This document shows, piece by piece, positions 21,454 to 35,339 of a stretch of 64,000 nt of DNA (position 1 is its first letter; every line of letters starts with the position of its first letter). The notes under the pieces were generated by a model. The model was given only the letters and a program-made list of their open reading frames with translations. It searched no databases and was not told the DNA's origin. The stretch is taken from the NCBI GenBank assembly GCA_013396755.1, contig VWZF01006904.1:492186-556185 (forward strand), written 5' to 3'. The position numbers and the translations under genes were made by a program. Source of the DNA: Sclerurus mexicanus. Its lineage: Eukaryota; Chordata; Aves; Passeriformes; Furnariidae.

Positions 21454-24400
21454 CATATATAGCTTATGCAAACTAATCCAGTTTTGATCTTATGAAACTG
21501 CCTTGCTCTGTTCCAAAGCAGGATACTATTTTGAATTGAGGAACTCTGCCCACTCCTCCAGAAGCAACACAACGGTGTTGCATTTTCTCTCAGTGATTTT
21601 ACTTTCACCATTGTCCTCCTTGTAGTACTTGAACTGAAATAAATTTGACCTGTTTGAAAGCACAGGTGGAAATTATGGCAATCTACCAATTAGATTAGAG
21701 TAAAAGGTAAGAAAAGGGAGCTTGGAGTGGTATCTGTCATTCACTGAGGCACTGAACATTAAAATACCCATTAAGTTCATGCTCTGCATTGTAACTGCAG
21801 GTGTCCTTCACTTGTAAATCTTCTTCTTCCTTCCTTTCTCAGTTAACATGCTTCTCTTTCTCCTTCCTCACCAAGTTGTTCAGGAAGACAGAGGAAGTAA
21901 AATTCTAACTGTGTTCATTCAAGGTATACAAAACTGAATCAGAAGACCTAGAAAGTATTTTAAGTTAAAATCTATTGTCTTGTATATTATTCATAGAAGC
22001 CACTTTACCATTTTTAGTAAATGGAAGTTTCTACTTCTCCATATTTAATCTGAGACATCTTGAAGTGAATGTTTTGGTACCTGCCTGAGTTCTCTCACAG
22101 TTGCCAATGTTTCCCCCTTGAAAGAACAGCCACATAACCTCCATATAGATTTTCTTTAAACATTTATTTCTAGATTTGCTAAGAATTATGAATAAATTAA
22201 TAAACACTCACAAAACCTTTTTGTGAGAGCACTGTACAAATGCATATCTGTTGTCTTCAGCAGCTAGTGAAAGCATTAACATTCTTTTAAGATAAAGACA
22301 AACTGATAAAACATCCTAATTCTACACAAATGTGTAACAGCTCTGAAAAACTTTCCTAGCATTGGTTTATTTACTTAATATAGATATTATTCACACTTTA
22401 ATAAGATGGTAATTATTTTCATGCAGAAGCAGGTTGCTACATAACAATTACATACAATCTTACTTGCAAAAAAAATTACATCATTATTTCTGCCAGCTCC
22501 TCTGCAGAACAAGGTCAGTAATTAATTGTTATCTATAGTGATCCACAGAAGATAAAAATTAAGGACTTTTTACTCTGATATTTATTTTGAAAAATTCCAT
22601 TAAATTGCAAAGGTTACAGAACACTTTTGCCCTGAAACAGAATCTGAAATCTGTTTTTCCCAAGTAGCACTTACTGTTTCACTTTAATACAGAATTGGAA
22701 GAATCAAAGCATCACAAAGATTGGGGTTTTTGCTCTTTTTTTTTTTTTGTACTCTTGTTCTTGATGTAAATTGACACTTTTAGTTTGCTTCATGTTGCAA
22801 TTATGTCAGCACTTCTATCACAACAAATGCTTACCAATATATTGGAAACAACTCTACAAGTTTTAGCAGACCAGCTGGCAGCTGCAGCATGTATGATTCT
22901 GACTGATAACTAGGTACCTGTGTTTCCCCAAGCCAGATGCAAGTAACAATAAAAAGGTGGGATGGGTGGCCACCAGAGAGAGGGAAACAGAAGACTTGTT
23001 TTGGTATCTGTGCTGGAATTCTGCTGTGAAATTCTTCTGGGGCACATAGCAGAAAGGGGCTGGTTTTTTTCAGTTCCCAGAAGCTGTGTGTGCATATGTG
23101 CATGCACATACCAATGGTGAAACAGTAAAGTGCAAAACGGGAACTTGACTGACATTTCTCTCAGGAAAGCTAACACGTGGCACTTGTGCTATAATAGCTG
23201 TTGGCTATGACAGCAAGCTTTGAGAACTCTAGGATGTCAGTTACAGGGTGTCCTTACTAGAGTAATTGTAATCATTGGCACGCATAACAAAGTCTTCAGA
23301 AAAGAAGCAGAAAAATCTAAGTGCTTTGCTGAAGGCAAATCTTCTGAAAGATGATAAGTCTTGGGCTTCTGTAGGGAAATTTGATGAATATGCCTACAAG
23401 GCATTGTGGTTTTTTTAAGGGAGGGGATGGTTTCTAACATTGTTTTTTATTTACATAAACTCTTCATTAATAGATGGCAAAATAATTAACAACGGATATC
23501 ACGTTCTGGAAGGAAGGATNTACCTTTTTTGTTATACAGACAGGCAGCTGCAGCAAAGGGACTAAAAGTAAAATTCTCAAAGATGCCTAGCAGGAATATT
23601 TACAGCATGAGCTGAGCATCAAGCAGTGGCTTTATTTTGGTGCCACATGAACTGGCTTGGGAACTCTAACTAGTAACATAGACCCCAAGAACACCCTGCT
23701 AGGATACAAAGCTAATCGACATGGAGTTATACTGCTTCAAGGCTGCAGGGCAGTTTCTCTGTATGATCTCATGCTGTGGCTCGTTTCATGTTCTCTGTCC
23801 CACAAATAATTTTGGTGACTATAGTACTGCATTTTGTTATGTGGACATATTTTAAGATACATCTTTTGAGACTAAGTTCATCAACAACAGGAAAAAATAA
23901 GTCAGTAACCTCTGTGCAAGAGGAAGTGATGCTTCAGTTCTCTATGAAATTTTTTGACTTTGATGTTTACAGTAGCCCTTTAAATGTTTAAATGTTATTT
24001 GAAATGCACTGAATTTTAGGCCAAAGTCCCTAAGGAACTTTAAATTATTTAACACTTATCAAAAACTCTTACCTAGATGAGAAAAGAAATCACATAATGT
24101 TTTTCCCTCACAAAAGGGAATGGAAAATCTTTAATATTCAGAAATAATGATAGTTAGCACTTTGTTGTCCAAACCATTACACGCAAACCTGTATACTTAT
24201 GTACAGCTCCCTCAGGACACACTCACAAATTCAGAAACATGGTTAAGTAACATTAGAAAAACATCAGTACTAAGCACGTAATCATAATGTGCATATTCTG
24301 TCTGTGATGCATCTTATTGGAGGTTTCACTTTCCTACACCTGACAGCCTACATCCACCTAGGTGTACACACACTTGCAGCAATCTTATTTTTCTTAGAGC

Positions 24401-26384
24401 TTCCAAATGTGTGAAAAAAGAAGTTTGACAAGCCTTGTGCAAAAAAGGAGGAAGCATGTGTTGTCTTGTAAATAATTCAAGGATTTTTCTTCCTTCTGTT
24501 CTTCAGCTAATTTGGAACTGTTAGGAGAATTTTCCCTCTTATTTAAAATGTACAAATGCCTTGCAAATTATCTCAGATATTGCAGTATTTGGATTCATGC
24601 CAAAAGATCATGGACTAAAGTTCATCTACTTGCTGATTCAATAATCTTGGGATATAGATGATAGGAAATCAAGGATTACACACAATAGCCTTTTGGCATC
24701 TTGATTTACTCAGGGGTGTCAGCTAATGGGCTGAGATGTTTAATTGCATAGAGCACAGACTCTGTGATGTGGTGGATAAAGTTAGAAGCAGTTAATTACT
24801 ATAGAAGATCTTATTGAGAGCTCACAATCACCGATTTTTCATAGCAAGAGCTCAAGGGATCCACCACATTGCTTCTTGCACTTACTTCTCAGCACGTAAA
24901 GCTATCAGTCCCTATCAAGTACTAAAAGCCAAGAAAAGAGCAAAATTTTTCATAAAAGATGCTATGCCACTGCATGGATTTTGTTTTGAGCATTCCACAC
25001 ATGACAGGCTTTGACTGCTGAAAAGCTAGACATAATTTTGCATAGAAAGCTATGTTAATACTTCAGAGAAGTAGTCACCAGAGAAGCAAAATATGTGTGT
25101 TTTTATCACCAATAACTTAAAAACTTACTGTCAATTGATTGTAGATACAAAATTGATTTATCTTAATGGAAATACTTTAGAACAAATAAAATCTCTGAAG
25201 CTTACCATATGCTATGGAACATGCACATTGCAGGATGACATGCAGCAGGGGCACTTTCTGGCACTTTTGATTGCTTTCAGGACTGTTTGGACAATGCTAC
25301 AGAACAGGCAGGATGCAAGTAGCTCTCCTGTTTGTTGTGAGTATAGCAGCAATAGCAGACGTCTATACTTTTTAGTTGTGGCTATCATCCTTTAACACTG
25401 AAAAGTACAATGTTAAGCTCAGAAAAACAGGAAAATACCCTAAGAACTATCTGTCAGAATTCTAATTGCATATGAGAATGCATTCAAGGTATTGACATGA
25501 ATTCTTACAGCAGACCAATGAATGTAATATCAGACTAGTTTTGAAACAGAGATGTTTAGATTACAAGGGTTGCTTGGAGGCCATGTGATCTCCAGTTAGC
25601 TCAGAAAACCAAAGAAGCTAATATAGATTTCCTAGACATTCTTAAACCCAAACACTACCTGGTGTCCTTAACCCTTGCTTTTCTTGCCATCATCAGCTTG
25701 TTAATAAAGTTAGATGTTACAGCTCCTTGTAAGAACTACCCGCTGTACAAACTGTTTTTTCTGCTTATTATGAAGTGTTGTGCAGGGCAACCAATGTGCT
25801 GCCAAATGCCATGTTGAAGAACCTCAAACTCAGTGGAAAGTGTCATTTGTGAAGGAAACTGCATTTACATAAAGTACATGGAATAGTAGATTTAGAGGGG
25901 GGAAAATGATGACTTAACTTCGTGTTGAAAATTTGGAACACTACATTTGGTGTACCAGGTTTTTAATATCTTAGAGGCATGACACAAAACTCAAATTTTT
26001 TAAACCTATCCAGGAATGTTTTGGTTTTATGCTAATGTGGATCAAGCTTCTCACCCTAAATATTCACCCAACAAATAAGTAAATGCAGAATTATAGAAGT
26101 TGTGGTAGAACAAAAGCATTATTACCCAGTAGCAGTTAGGTTGTGTTTTAGTTACTAACTACTTAATTTTTTGGCTGGTAATGTATAAACTTCCTATTCA
26201 GAGTAGAAATTTGCAGAGATAAATTGTACTAATGCAGTCCCAAGGAGTTTAATGGCTTATTTAAGCGTATACGTAATTTAGGATTTTAGGAGCAAGTGAT
26301 AAATAGTCTCATTTTATCTCCTGCCAAAATCTCTTCTGTTCCAGAAAAAACAATCAACCATGCTGTAAATGAAATTCACAGAAC
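21454..26384. other. Non-coding AT-rich stretch
   Basis: No supported gene or mobile element. It contains a single ambiguous base at 23520, a 16-bp palindrome TATGTGCATGCACATA (23095-23110) and scattered poly(T) runs (for example near 22740). Overlapping 60-90 codon frames at 22831-23176 have no recognisable content. Confidence 0.55.
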
Positions 26385-26955
26385 TTCAAACATAGACATC
26401 TTGGCTTATATCAGCAATAATGTGGCCAGCAGGCCCAGGGCAGTGATCATCTCCCTGTATTCGGCACTGGTGAGGCCACACCTCAAATATTGTGTCCAGT
26501 TTTGGGTCCCTCATGACAAGAAGGACATTGAGCTGCTGGAGCAATGAGCTGGTGAAGGATCTAGAGCACAAATCTTAAGAGGAGTGGCTGAGGGAGCTGA
26601 GAAAAGGACTCTCAGTAGAGAAATTATCACTCAATACAAACACCTGAAAGGAGGTTGTAGTGAGGTGGAAGGAAGTTGTTCTTTTCTTCTAAGTAACAGG
26701 AGGAGAAGAAATGGCCTCAAGTTGTGCTGGAGAGATTGAGATTGGATGTTAGGAAAAAGTGCTTCACTGAAAGGGTTATCATGCATTTGGGATTGGCTGC
26801 TCAGGGAAGTGGTGGAGTCCCTGTCCCTGGAGGTATCTCAAAGTTGTGTAGATGTGGCACCTGGGGACGGCTTAATGGTGGACGTAGTAATGCTGCATTA
26901 ATGGTTGGACTTGATCTTGGGGGTCTTTTTCAACCTGAAAATTTCTATCATTTGC
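26385..26955 (+). mobile_element. 5'-truncated CR1 LINE
   Basis: The 3' third of a CR1 in plus orientation. It includes the end of ORF2 and the 3' UTR, passing through CTGCTCAGGGAAGTGGTGG and CTTGGGGGTCTTTTTCAACC and ending in a decayed ATTTCTATCATTTG that corresponds to the usual octamer repeats. Truncation at the 5' side is the usual result of incomplete reverse transcription. The left edge is approximate. Confidence 0.92.
26390..26570 (+). pseudogene. CR1 ORF2 C-terminal remnant
   Basis: The open frame reads ISNNVASRPRAVIISL, then YSALVRPHLKYCVQFW, then DKKDIELLEQ, matching the conserved block after the RT thumb of CR1 ORF2. It stops shortly after LLEQ, where the family normally continues with an RA(T/A)K-type segment, so even this fragment is broken. 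Confidence 0.88.
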
Positions 26956-29900
26956 CAGATTATTTTTTTTTTAAGAAAAACATGAGAGCAAAGCAAATTT
27001 AACAATAAAAACATGAAGCAATAAAATTTGAAGAGATATCTATGAAGCAGTGAAAGGAATGAAAAAGCATTGTATATTTTAATTGGGAAGAACAGGAGTG
27101 AAGCTGTCCGCTTTTACTTACTGGCAGTAAACAAACTAGTAGAGTACCCAAGGCTCATAGGGGCATGTAAGGAAGAGTCTTCCCTTCCCAGAAAAAGAAA
27201 CTTTCAGGCCATGGAATTGAATTAAAACACTAATGAGGAAGTAAATAAGTTTTCAAGAATTCAACAGATCTCCAACAGGAGGAAATACTTAATTGGGCAA
27301 AGGATGCCTCTGCATCTGAGGTCCGCAAGTGGTTACTGTGTTCAGCTTACTGTCAGTTAGCACTATATGTGCTGGCCCCAGGGTGTGTGAAGGCACCGCA
27401 AACTGAGAAGCAGAGCTGCATAGTGAAAAGACAGGTCTTCAACAGAGGGGAAAAAATAGTAAGAGAGAGAAAACCCAAAGTATAAATATTAATAATACAA
27501 TATTGGCTCTGAGTTTTCAGCGTACCATGCAAGAATTTCACTACTAAGCTTGGATCTGAAGTGTAGCTGCTGAATAAGTCTTCATGAGACAGGAGCTGGA
27601 AAAATTTGGCATCCACTGGGAAAACAAACAAGATGCTTGTCCTACTTGAATACCATGGTCAGCATGGTATCAGTGTCACCATGGTGCTGTCACTTTACTA
27701 CACCAGAAACACCACAAGATATATAGGTCATTATGAATCACAATGGTAAGTCTAAACCCTGATCCCTTCAAAACACAGAATCTAACACTGCATAATCTGA
27801 ATACTTTAGTTTTGCCTATTTGATTATTGAGGAAAATAATACATATTTGCTTAAGAACAGGACTGTCAGCAACATCCTGATGGTGCAAGAATGCAGCCAC
27901 ACTGCTTGGGACCACACAGCATCCATCACCCATACAGATCTTGGGCCACTTACAGAGGGTCACTGAGAATAAAGGGTTGAACTGAGGTACCTTATTTTAG
28001 CATATTTTGTCTTTTAAAGAAACATCCAAGGGAGCACTATTCCAACCAATTAATCTTCCACTCCCTGAACTTTGGTAACAATAGGCCTGCCTTGTCTTGT
28101 TACCTGTACTTTAGCCCTCAGAGCCACTTAAATGTGAATTTCACAACTCTACAGTACATCACAAGAAATGCTTCCACGCCCTCATGGGGCTCTGAATGAT
28201 GGTGATAAAAGCCATGTTAGAACAGGCAGTCATACATGGAGATGCCTAAGGTAGCTGTCCCTGCTGTAACAAAAGGAGAGTGAAAAGGCAATGAACTAAC
28301 CACAACAAGAGTTTACTCTGTTTCAAGTTCAGCAGCTTCAGGACACCTTAATTGTTGCCTTTAGATTTTCCCAGATGCTGACTTGTCATTCCAATAACCT
28401 GCCTCAACTTTTAATGATAATGTCATATGACACAATGTAAGCCCTAATTATCCAGTTTTCATCTTACGCAAAACCTTGAGGTTGAGTATAAAAAGATAAG
28501 CTTTTTTTGTCCCTTGATGACTGCATTTCTCTCTATAGCAGATTGCAGTCCATTATACCAGCAGCACTGTTTCAGGGCTCAAATACCTTTCCTGGAGTAC
28601 CAGTGTGAAAGGCTTGTGGCACTGAAAGTCATTCCTCTTTCAGATATTCAAAATTGCACTGTTCTCTGACTCTTCTTGTACTGAATATCATTGATTTTGC
28701 TCAGTTCCTGTCTCTGTTCTTTGTACATGAACATGTTTTAATGATATGCCAAAAAAGTTCCCAGCAGGATATGCAACTGTGCCTCCTTATGGAGCCTTCA
28801 ATAAACTTTTGATCTGTAAAGAAACTCCAAGATAAATGTAGAAAAAAAAGACAGTAAGGGCAAAATTTAGGCTCTACAAGATAAATACACAATAAATCTG
28901 TCTATCTCTGGTATCCACTAGACATCTTATCAACTCAACTGGCTTATATTCTTGCTAATCTTTTACTCTGAAATGATAAAATTTCTCAAAGTTAAATATT
29001 AAAAAAAAAAAAAATTGGCTTTTTCTGTCCTTGATTTTTCTGGAGCTAGATGCTCCAGCACTCCAGATCTATTCACTCATGTACTATGGAAGAGGAAAGA
29101 ACACAGAGGATAGTTATTTGTACTCTCTGTTATAACATTCAGTTTTACTGTGCACATTGGAATTCTTTCAAGATGCCAATATTCTGGATCAGAGTGTGTG
29201 GAGCAGGGAGTCACAAGCTGTTGTATTGGCACCTGGGCTCATATCCTCCTTAGTGAGAACACAGAAGAAAATTTCTTCAAGGTATGCATAAATCCTACTA
29301 GCACAGTCAGTTGGCCATACTAATGTTAAATCAGCATTTAAATCTGAAAACACAGTGACAGTATTATCAAGGCAATCCCTCTAATGAAAGAAAGATGCTA
29401 TATGCACAGCCTGAATTTTGTTGAAGTGGCATGGTATTTCTTAACGACAACCTGACATAAGACCATAATATCCAAAATGACTGATACACTTTTGTTGGCT
29501 TCTTGTAAAGCCAATAGAAATGGTTGTGTACCCACATAAGTCTTTCATCAATTTAAATATAACATAGGTTATAATGGAAAGAAATATTTATGTGCCTAGA
29601 ATAGCTGCACACATTAATCCATTCAGAGGAACTAACTTTGCATATATGGAACTTCCAGCTACTTCACACCGTGCTAATGCATATTCATTTCTGTGACCAT
29701 GGCAGCCCTCGGACTGGGATAATACTTATACTCTTGGCATAGGGCAACACTGGAATTACAGCTGTGAAAAGGTGCTAAAAGCACCTATTTGCACATCTTA
29801 ACTTACCATACTTCTGAGTTCTGGCCCATTCTGTAGTGAAATGGGATCAACTTTTAATATAAGAAAAGTTCTACTGTGTTTTAACTTTCGATAGCAAGAT

Positions 29901-30303
29901 AGTGAAAATGGCTGTAACTGAGAGGCTGATCTATTCGTTTGTGAACCATGTTGTGTTTAAACCATCCACACTTGGAAACTTTCTTTTTGTTATGTTTGCA
30001 TTAATATGACAGAATTTACAAAATCAATTTACACACCATTTGTCCTGCAATGTGGGACACTTTGTTTTGACTGACAGTTAAAAAAAAAAAAGTACATCAC
30101 TGTGGAACAAAAGAGAATGAAAATCTTTTCATGAAATGAATGAATAACATGACCTAGTTTCAAAGAGCATAAAAATGGGGAGATTAATATTCTCCCACCT
30201 TCCTGAGGTCTTCTCAGGCTTTATAAATCAAGAATGTGCTAAGGAAACGTCAAATATTATGTGGGATGCTGCAATCTAGATAAAGCCACCCAGTTAGTGA
30301 GAA
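26956..30303. other. Non-coding AT-rich stretch
   Basis: No supported gene. Two minus-strand frames of 92-95 codons (27353-27631 and 27676-27963) lie close together but lack motifs and convincing splice sites. A poly(A) run is at 29000-29013. Confidence 0.55.

Positions 30304-30341
<38 letters not shown>
30304..30341. repeat. (TA)n microsatellite
   Basis: About 18 TA units with one C interruption near the left end. Such arrays are self-complementary and length-variable. Confidence 0.97.
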
Positions 30342-30344
<3 letters not shown>

Positions 30345-31684
30345 GACTCTTGCTTCTTTATCTAAAAATTTCTGAGATTTCTGTATCTGAAGCTAAGATT
30401 TTCTTTTTGAGTAAATGCAAGGCTTTGTTACTTTAAAAAGTAGCTTTTTTTAAAAAAAAAAAAAACAACAACGACAACAAAAACAAAACTTCTGGAACTG
30501 ACATATGTGAGGTAAAAACAGTGTAAAGACAATACATTTCAGTTTTCCCAGAAAGTAAAATCACTAAGGTCAATGGGGGGAGGGAATAAAAAAAATAAAA
30601 CTATATTAACAGAAAAGATAAGCTCTAAACCTCTTATTTGAGGAAATTTGACACCGGAGTGCAATGCCATTGAATATACCTTCATCATGACCTTGAAGAG
30701 TCAATGTTTGTACTATTTAGAGATGTTGACTAACTGCTCAGCTAAGTACATCCAGAGGCTAATGCCCATAATGGGTTCATACAAAATGTCTATCTAAAAA
30801 CTAAGTTCATTTTAGCTACAGAAAATCCTGAAAGACCAAGCACAATGATTAGTTTTTAAAACAATCCTTTTATTGGCTTGAAATAAACTTAGTAGTAACA
30901 GAAAGCAACTTGAGGATAAAAGACTTACCCTGAGCTAATTACTGTTATTACTATTAAATTTTCTGAGGAAATATTGACAGGTTTGAGCAGTCTTAACATA
31001 CTTGTCAAATTGATTCTTTACTTACATGTGCTTTTTCCTTGAAAAATTTTAGGGCTCACTTGGAAGCCCTGGTTTCCTACAGAAATATACTGAAAAAATC
31101 TGTGTAGTCAATAGTTTCTTTTCCAGGAAATTGATTACCTGCATCAAACCTCCTGAATCCTTCATAGGCCAAAGGCCTTGGAAAATCCACTTAACTATCA
31201 TGCATTATTTTAATTTCCCAATCTATTGACCAGCATAGTAGCATTAATTTGCCTCTGCAGTCTTCTGTGGACTTGATTCACACCTGTCTTGTAATCCCTG
31301 AAAAACAGAGCCTTTTTTATGAAGATAAGGCATCATCAATTTTCTAAAGAGTAAAATATTCTGAGATCTGCTTCTTTGTTTTCTGTTTTCACTTAGACAA
31401 CTATTTTTACTGCTCCCAGAATAGATCTATACTAATCTCTTTAGTACACCTTAATTCAGAGAACTTTATGAGAGTGTCCAAGTGGCTAAATCAAAACCAA
31501 AAACTTTCAGCTGTGCTTTAGCATTATAGAAATACAAAAAAAAACCTAAATCCTACCTTTGTCCTTAGACTGTTTAGGTTATTTTCCTTTCCCTCCCACT
31601 TAAACCTTCCAGGCCTTCCACAGTCAGCTAGGAATACTGCTAGAAGAAGAAAAGAGAAAAGTTTTGTTACCTCCCTCTTGGCCT
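30342..31684. other. Non-coding AT-rich stretch
   Basis: Nothing recognisable apart from A-rich runs around 30450-30490 and 30590. Confidence 0.55.
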
Positions 31685-31790
31685 GAAGAATCATCCTGGA
31701 ATGATTTGGGTTTAAAGGGACTTAAAGATCATCTAGTTGCAACTCCCCTACCATGGGTAGGGACAGCTTCCACTAGAGTTTGATCATTTT
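31685..31790 (-). mobile_element. Short CR1 3' end fragment
   Basis: The plus strand shows GAATCATCCTGGAATGATTTGG, then GGGACTTAAAGATCATCTAG, then CTCCCCTACCATGGGTAGGG. This is the reverse complement of the conserved CR1 3' end. About 100 bp remains, starting at the terminal repeat side, as expected of a severely 5'-truncated copy. Confidence 0.9.
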
Positions 31791-34700
31791 TAAATTATAA
31801 ATAATAAAAGCTCCCAAATTCTTGATGTCATTCCTGCTAGTGGCTCTAATGTTTCTTTCACCTATTACTGTCAGTTACTGTTATCAATCTTTAGTGTGGC
31901 ATCTCAAAGAGTGATTCTAATAGTTCCACTTTAGAGCATCCTTTTTAAGACTAAAATGGTAACAGCACAGGCATTTTATGAAGACTTATTAGGCACCCTA
32001 CAACAGATAACAGCAGTAGAACAATTAGCTACATTCATCAAGATCACTAGAACAAGGAACAGCATGTCAGACACATTTGTATCCACTTCAGAAGAGAATA
32101 TAAATCTCAATATGTAAGCTTAGAAGACTTATTAGACTTACACAACAGGACAAGTGTTTTATTTTCATTTCATTCTACACTGTGATGAGTTGCTGGCACG
32201 CAGTTATTTCTGTCAGTTGTGGAATCTAGACAAGTTTTTTGCAGTCAGGTGTCTCCTGGCGTAGTGGTAGAAAAGGGATTAATGAGACACAATAGTGTTC
32301 TAGTAAGGAGTAAAAAATGCAAGTACCCTGAAGATAAACAGTTGCAAACAGGACCTGACAGAGCTGGGATCAGCCAAGAAAGTCTGCTATTCATGATCCT
32401 TGTGAGTCTCCAGAGTTTCTGCCCTTTCTGAAAAACATAGTTAGCAATAGAAGATCAGCATCAGCTTTTCCAAGCTACAGCTCATCCTGTAGGCTTAAAA
32501 AATTTGATCACTTCTGCTTTACACCCAATTAAAGGTAGACTAATGAATTAGAATACACTTAGTAGTAATGGCAACTTTGTAAGGGCACGTGCACTTACTG
32601 ATGCTCCCTGAGGTAAGGGAGTATTACACAATCTATGATGAAGTCCCTGTTCATCAAAGATTTGCTGTAAGACTGAGGAAAATACTAAACTTCAGTTCTC
32701 TGTCTACAAAATGAGGACATTGAAGACTAGGAGAAATGAGAAATCCCAGTATTTTAGTTGTGATTGTGTCAGTAAGAATCTCCTATGGACAACCAGAAGT
32801 TTTAGAATGATAGGCCTAAGTTACTTTTCCTCAAATATGCCAGTTTTATGACAGTCCTTAAATGTCCTGAAACAAATACTAAATTTATCTTTGAAGTAAG
32901 CTCACTTATTAATAGGTCTGTAGCACTTACTGACAGACTAATAATACACTTACCTTGCCGACTCTGAGTAATAGTTTCAATGAAAAGCCTATTAAACTCA
33001 TGACATATTCCATCATATTTGCCTCTGAAACAGCTGTGTAGTAAGTATTAAAATTATGAAGATGAAACTGGGTATTTCAACGTAGCTCATCACCTTAGTA
33101 ACCTCACTGGGAAAACCATTTTTATAAGAAGGACTATTTTTGAAACTTAGTAATTGGAAAACTACACCAAAGCATTGTTTTTAGGAGGGTTTATTATATA
33201 AGGTGTCTGAGTAAACTTAAAGTAGGATGCTCAACTATTTCAGTGATTTTAGTATGATTTTTAGTAATACATGCGAACATCTTGAAGTTTCATCTCAACA
33301 GGGTTTTTAAGCAATATCGAATACTCAAAACTACCAATTCAAGAAGCAATTACTTGTCACTGACTTGCACAAATAACTCGTGAAACCAGTGTCTGAAATG
33401 AGAAAATAGCTTGAAGATCACTGATCTCGTGACATTCTAGTGATATTTTATAAAACAGAGTAAATACTACAAAGCTACACAAGTGAAGAGCACAGGTATC
33501 TTCCTTATCAAAAGGGATAAAGAGCTGCACAAGAAATATCAATCTGAAATAATCAAAGAACATGGAGACATTAATATGTGCCATTTACTTTAGTTAGTAC
33601 GTTAGAACAGCTATCTGCCATTCTAACAGAAAAGATACTTCAACAAAGCAGAATGAACCTGCACGACTCTCTTGGAAAATGCGAAGCAGAATAACTTCCT
33701 TATTTGAAAGGATACAAAATTCAGCACAAAGAAGACAAACACAAAAAAACATAAGAAATTCACCCTCAACAAAATGTTCAAGCAAACTACAAGACAAATA
33801 CTGTACATATGTAATAATTTGAAAATACAAACACTTTCACCAGATCATCAGCTGTGAAGTACTTAATATTGCAGTGGATGACATCCCTTTCTTTAAATAT
33901 TTTTAAGACAGCTTTTGATATTTTAAATGACACAGACCTCTATTAAAAGAAAAGTATTTTGCTTGCCAAAATCTTCAGGTAATTGTACTGAGGATGTAAT
34001 TCAATTCTCTGAAAAATTATCTTTTATATCAGTGTCTTTTCTTATGATTTTGTTATACTGGAAACAGCATACTGCTTGGGAAAGTACTGCTCTACATATG
34101 TACTTAAAAGCTCCAATTCCAGTGTAGCTCATTGACTTCATTTAAGTATGGAACTTGCCTGCTGGTGTAAGGCACATCAATTTTAAGACTTTGGCCTTGC
34201 GTTTTCCACCTACAGTACAATATCAAGAGACATGCTTACTCACTTGCTTGAACTTCTCACTTACACACTCTGGTTTTAGTCTTTGCTTTTCTCAGTCTTG
34301 AAGTCAAGTAAGAACTCCAGTGCTTCCATTTACATTTCTGTAGGGAATGTTTATCTCCTTTAACCATTTTTTTATTTGGATATCTTTTCAATCGTAAACA
34401 TTTACTACAATACAAATTACTCTCGTTACCCACAGTAGGTCCTATTTGCACTTGTAGTAAAACAACGAAATCAGGACTGTCATCTCCCTAGAGAGTGTAG
34501 TCCAAATGCTCAACTTTCAGTGAGATATCTATAGTCATCTGTTTGATGTAAGCTCTTGACTTCATCCAAGAATTATAGCAGACAGATTGAGGAGAGCAGT
34601 CCTGGAGTCACTGAGCAAACTCTCTATTGAATGACATGATTTACTTATACACACATAGGTATCCCTGTTTGTAGGATTAGAGATCTCTGAGACAGCACTT

Positions 34701-35276
34701 GGGAAGAATGTCAGGAAAAACTGGAAAAAAAAAAAAGGTAATAAAAAAATCAAAAACAAAGGAAAAAATTTGCTTTAGACTGACTCATGCAATTTTTCAA
34801 ATCTTAAGCAAGACTGAAATACTGAATAGATCTAATAGAACTGAAAACAAATAGGTACAATTGCATTCCTACTTTTAGGATGAGAGAGAAGTTCCTGCCT
34901 AGTTCCAGAGGAAATAAGAGAATATAATGAGGCCTTAGTGGAAAAAGTCCCCTAAAAGTGTTATAACAGCAGGGATGGTTATGGGAATCAATTGTCTTAG
35001 TCTGACTTTAATTAATTCTATAATGAGCATATAATTTCACCCTTCTGCAGTACAAAACATATTAATTATGAGTGCAAGAACAAAAACAGTAAAATTAAAA
35101 CAAAATTAGAACGATAATTTCTTTTCCTTCAAGTGCTGCTAAATAGAGAAGGAAAAATAAGGTAGTAGCTCACAGCTTTGTAGCTAGTGCCTGATTAAAA
35201 AGAAACGATACAAAAATCCTGACATAATTCGCTAAGCATACAGCACATTAATTTTTCTAATTTAGGCCTTAGCTTT
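31791..35276. other. Non-coding AT-rich stretch
   Basis: No gene or mobile element recognised. Open frames are all below 80 codons. Confidence 0.55.
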
Positions 35277-35339
35277 GGGGGGTTTGGGGGGGGTTGTTTG
35301 TTTGTTGTTTTGTTTGTTTGGGGGTTTTGAGGCAGGGGG
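35277..35339 (+). repeat. G-run/GTTT-rich low-complexity tract with G-quadruplex potential
   Basis: Four G-runs of 6, 8, 5 and 5 bases (35277-35282, 35286-35293, 35320-35324, 35335-35339) are separated by T-rich DNA, including several TTTG units. The first two runs could supply most of a quadruplex; the loop to the third run is long (26 nt). Confidence 0.8.

Noticed and set aside
23095..23110. 16-bp palindrome TATGTGCATGCACATA
   Set aside because: An alternating purine-pyrimidine palindrome of this size is expected by chance at this scale, and it has no context.
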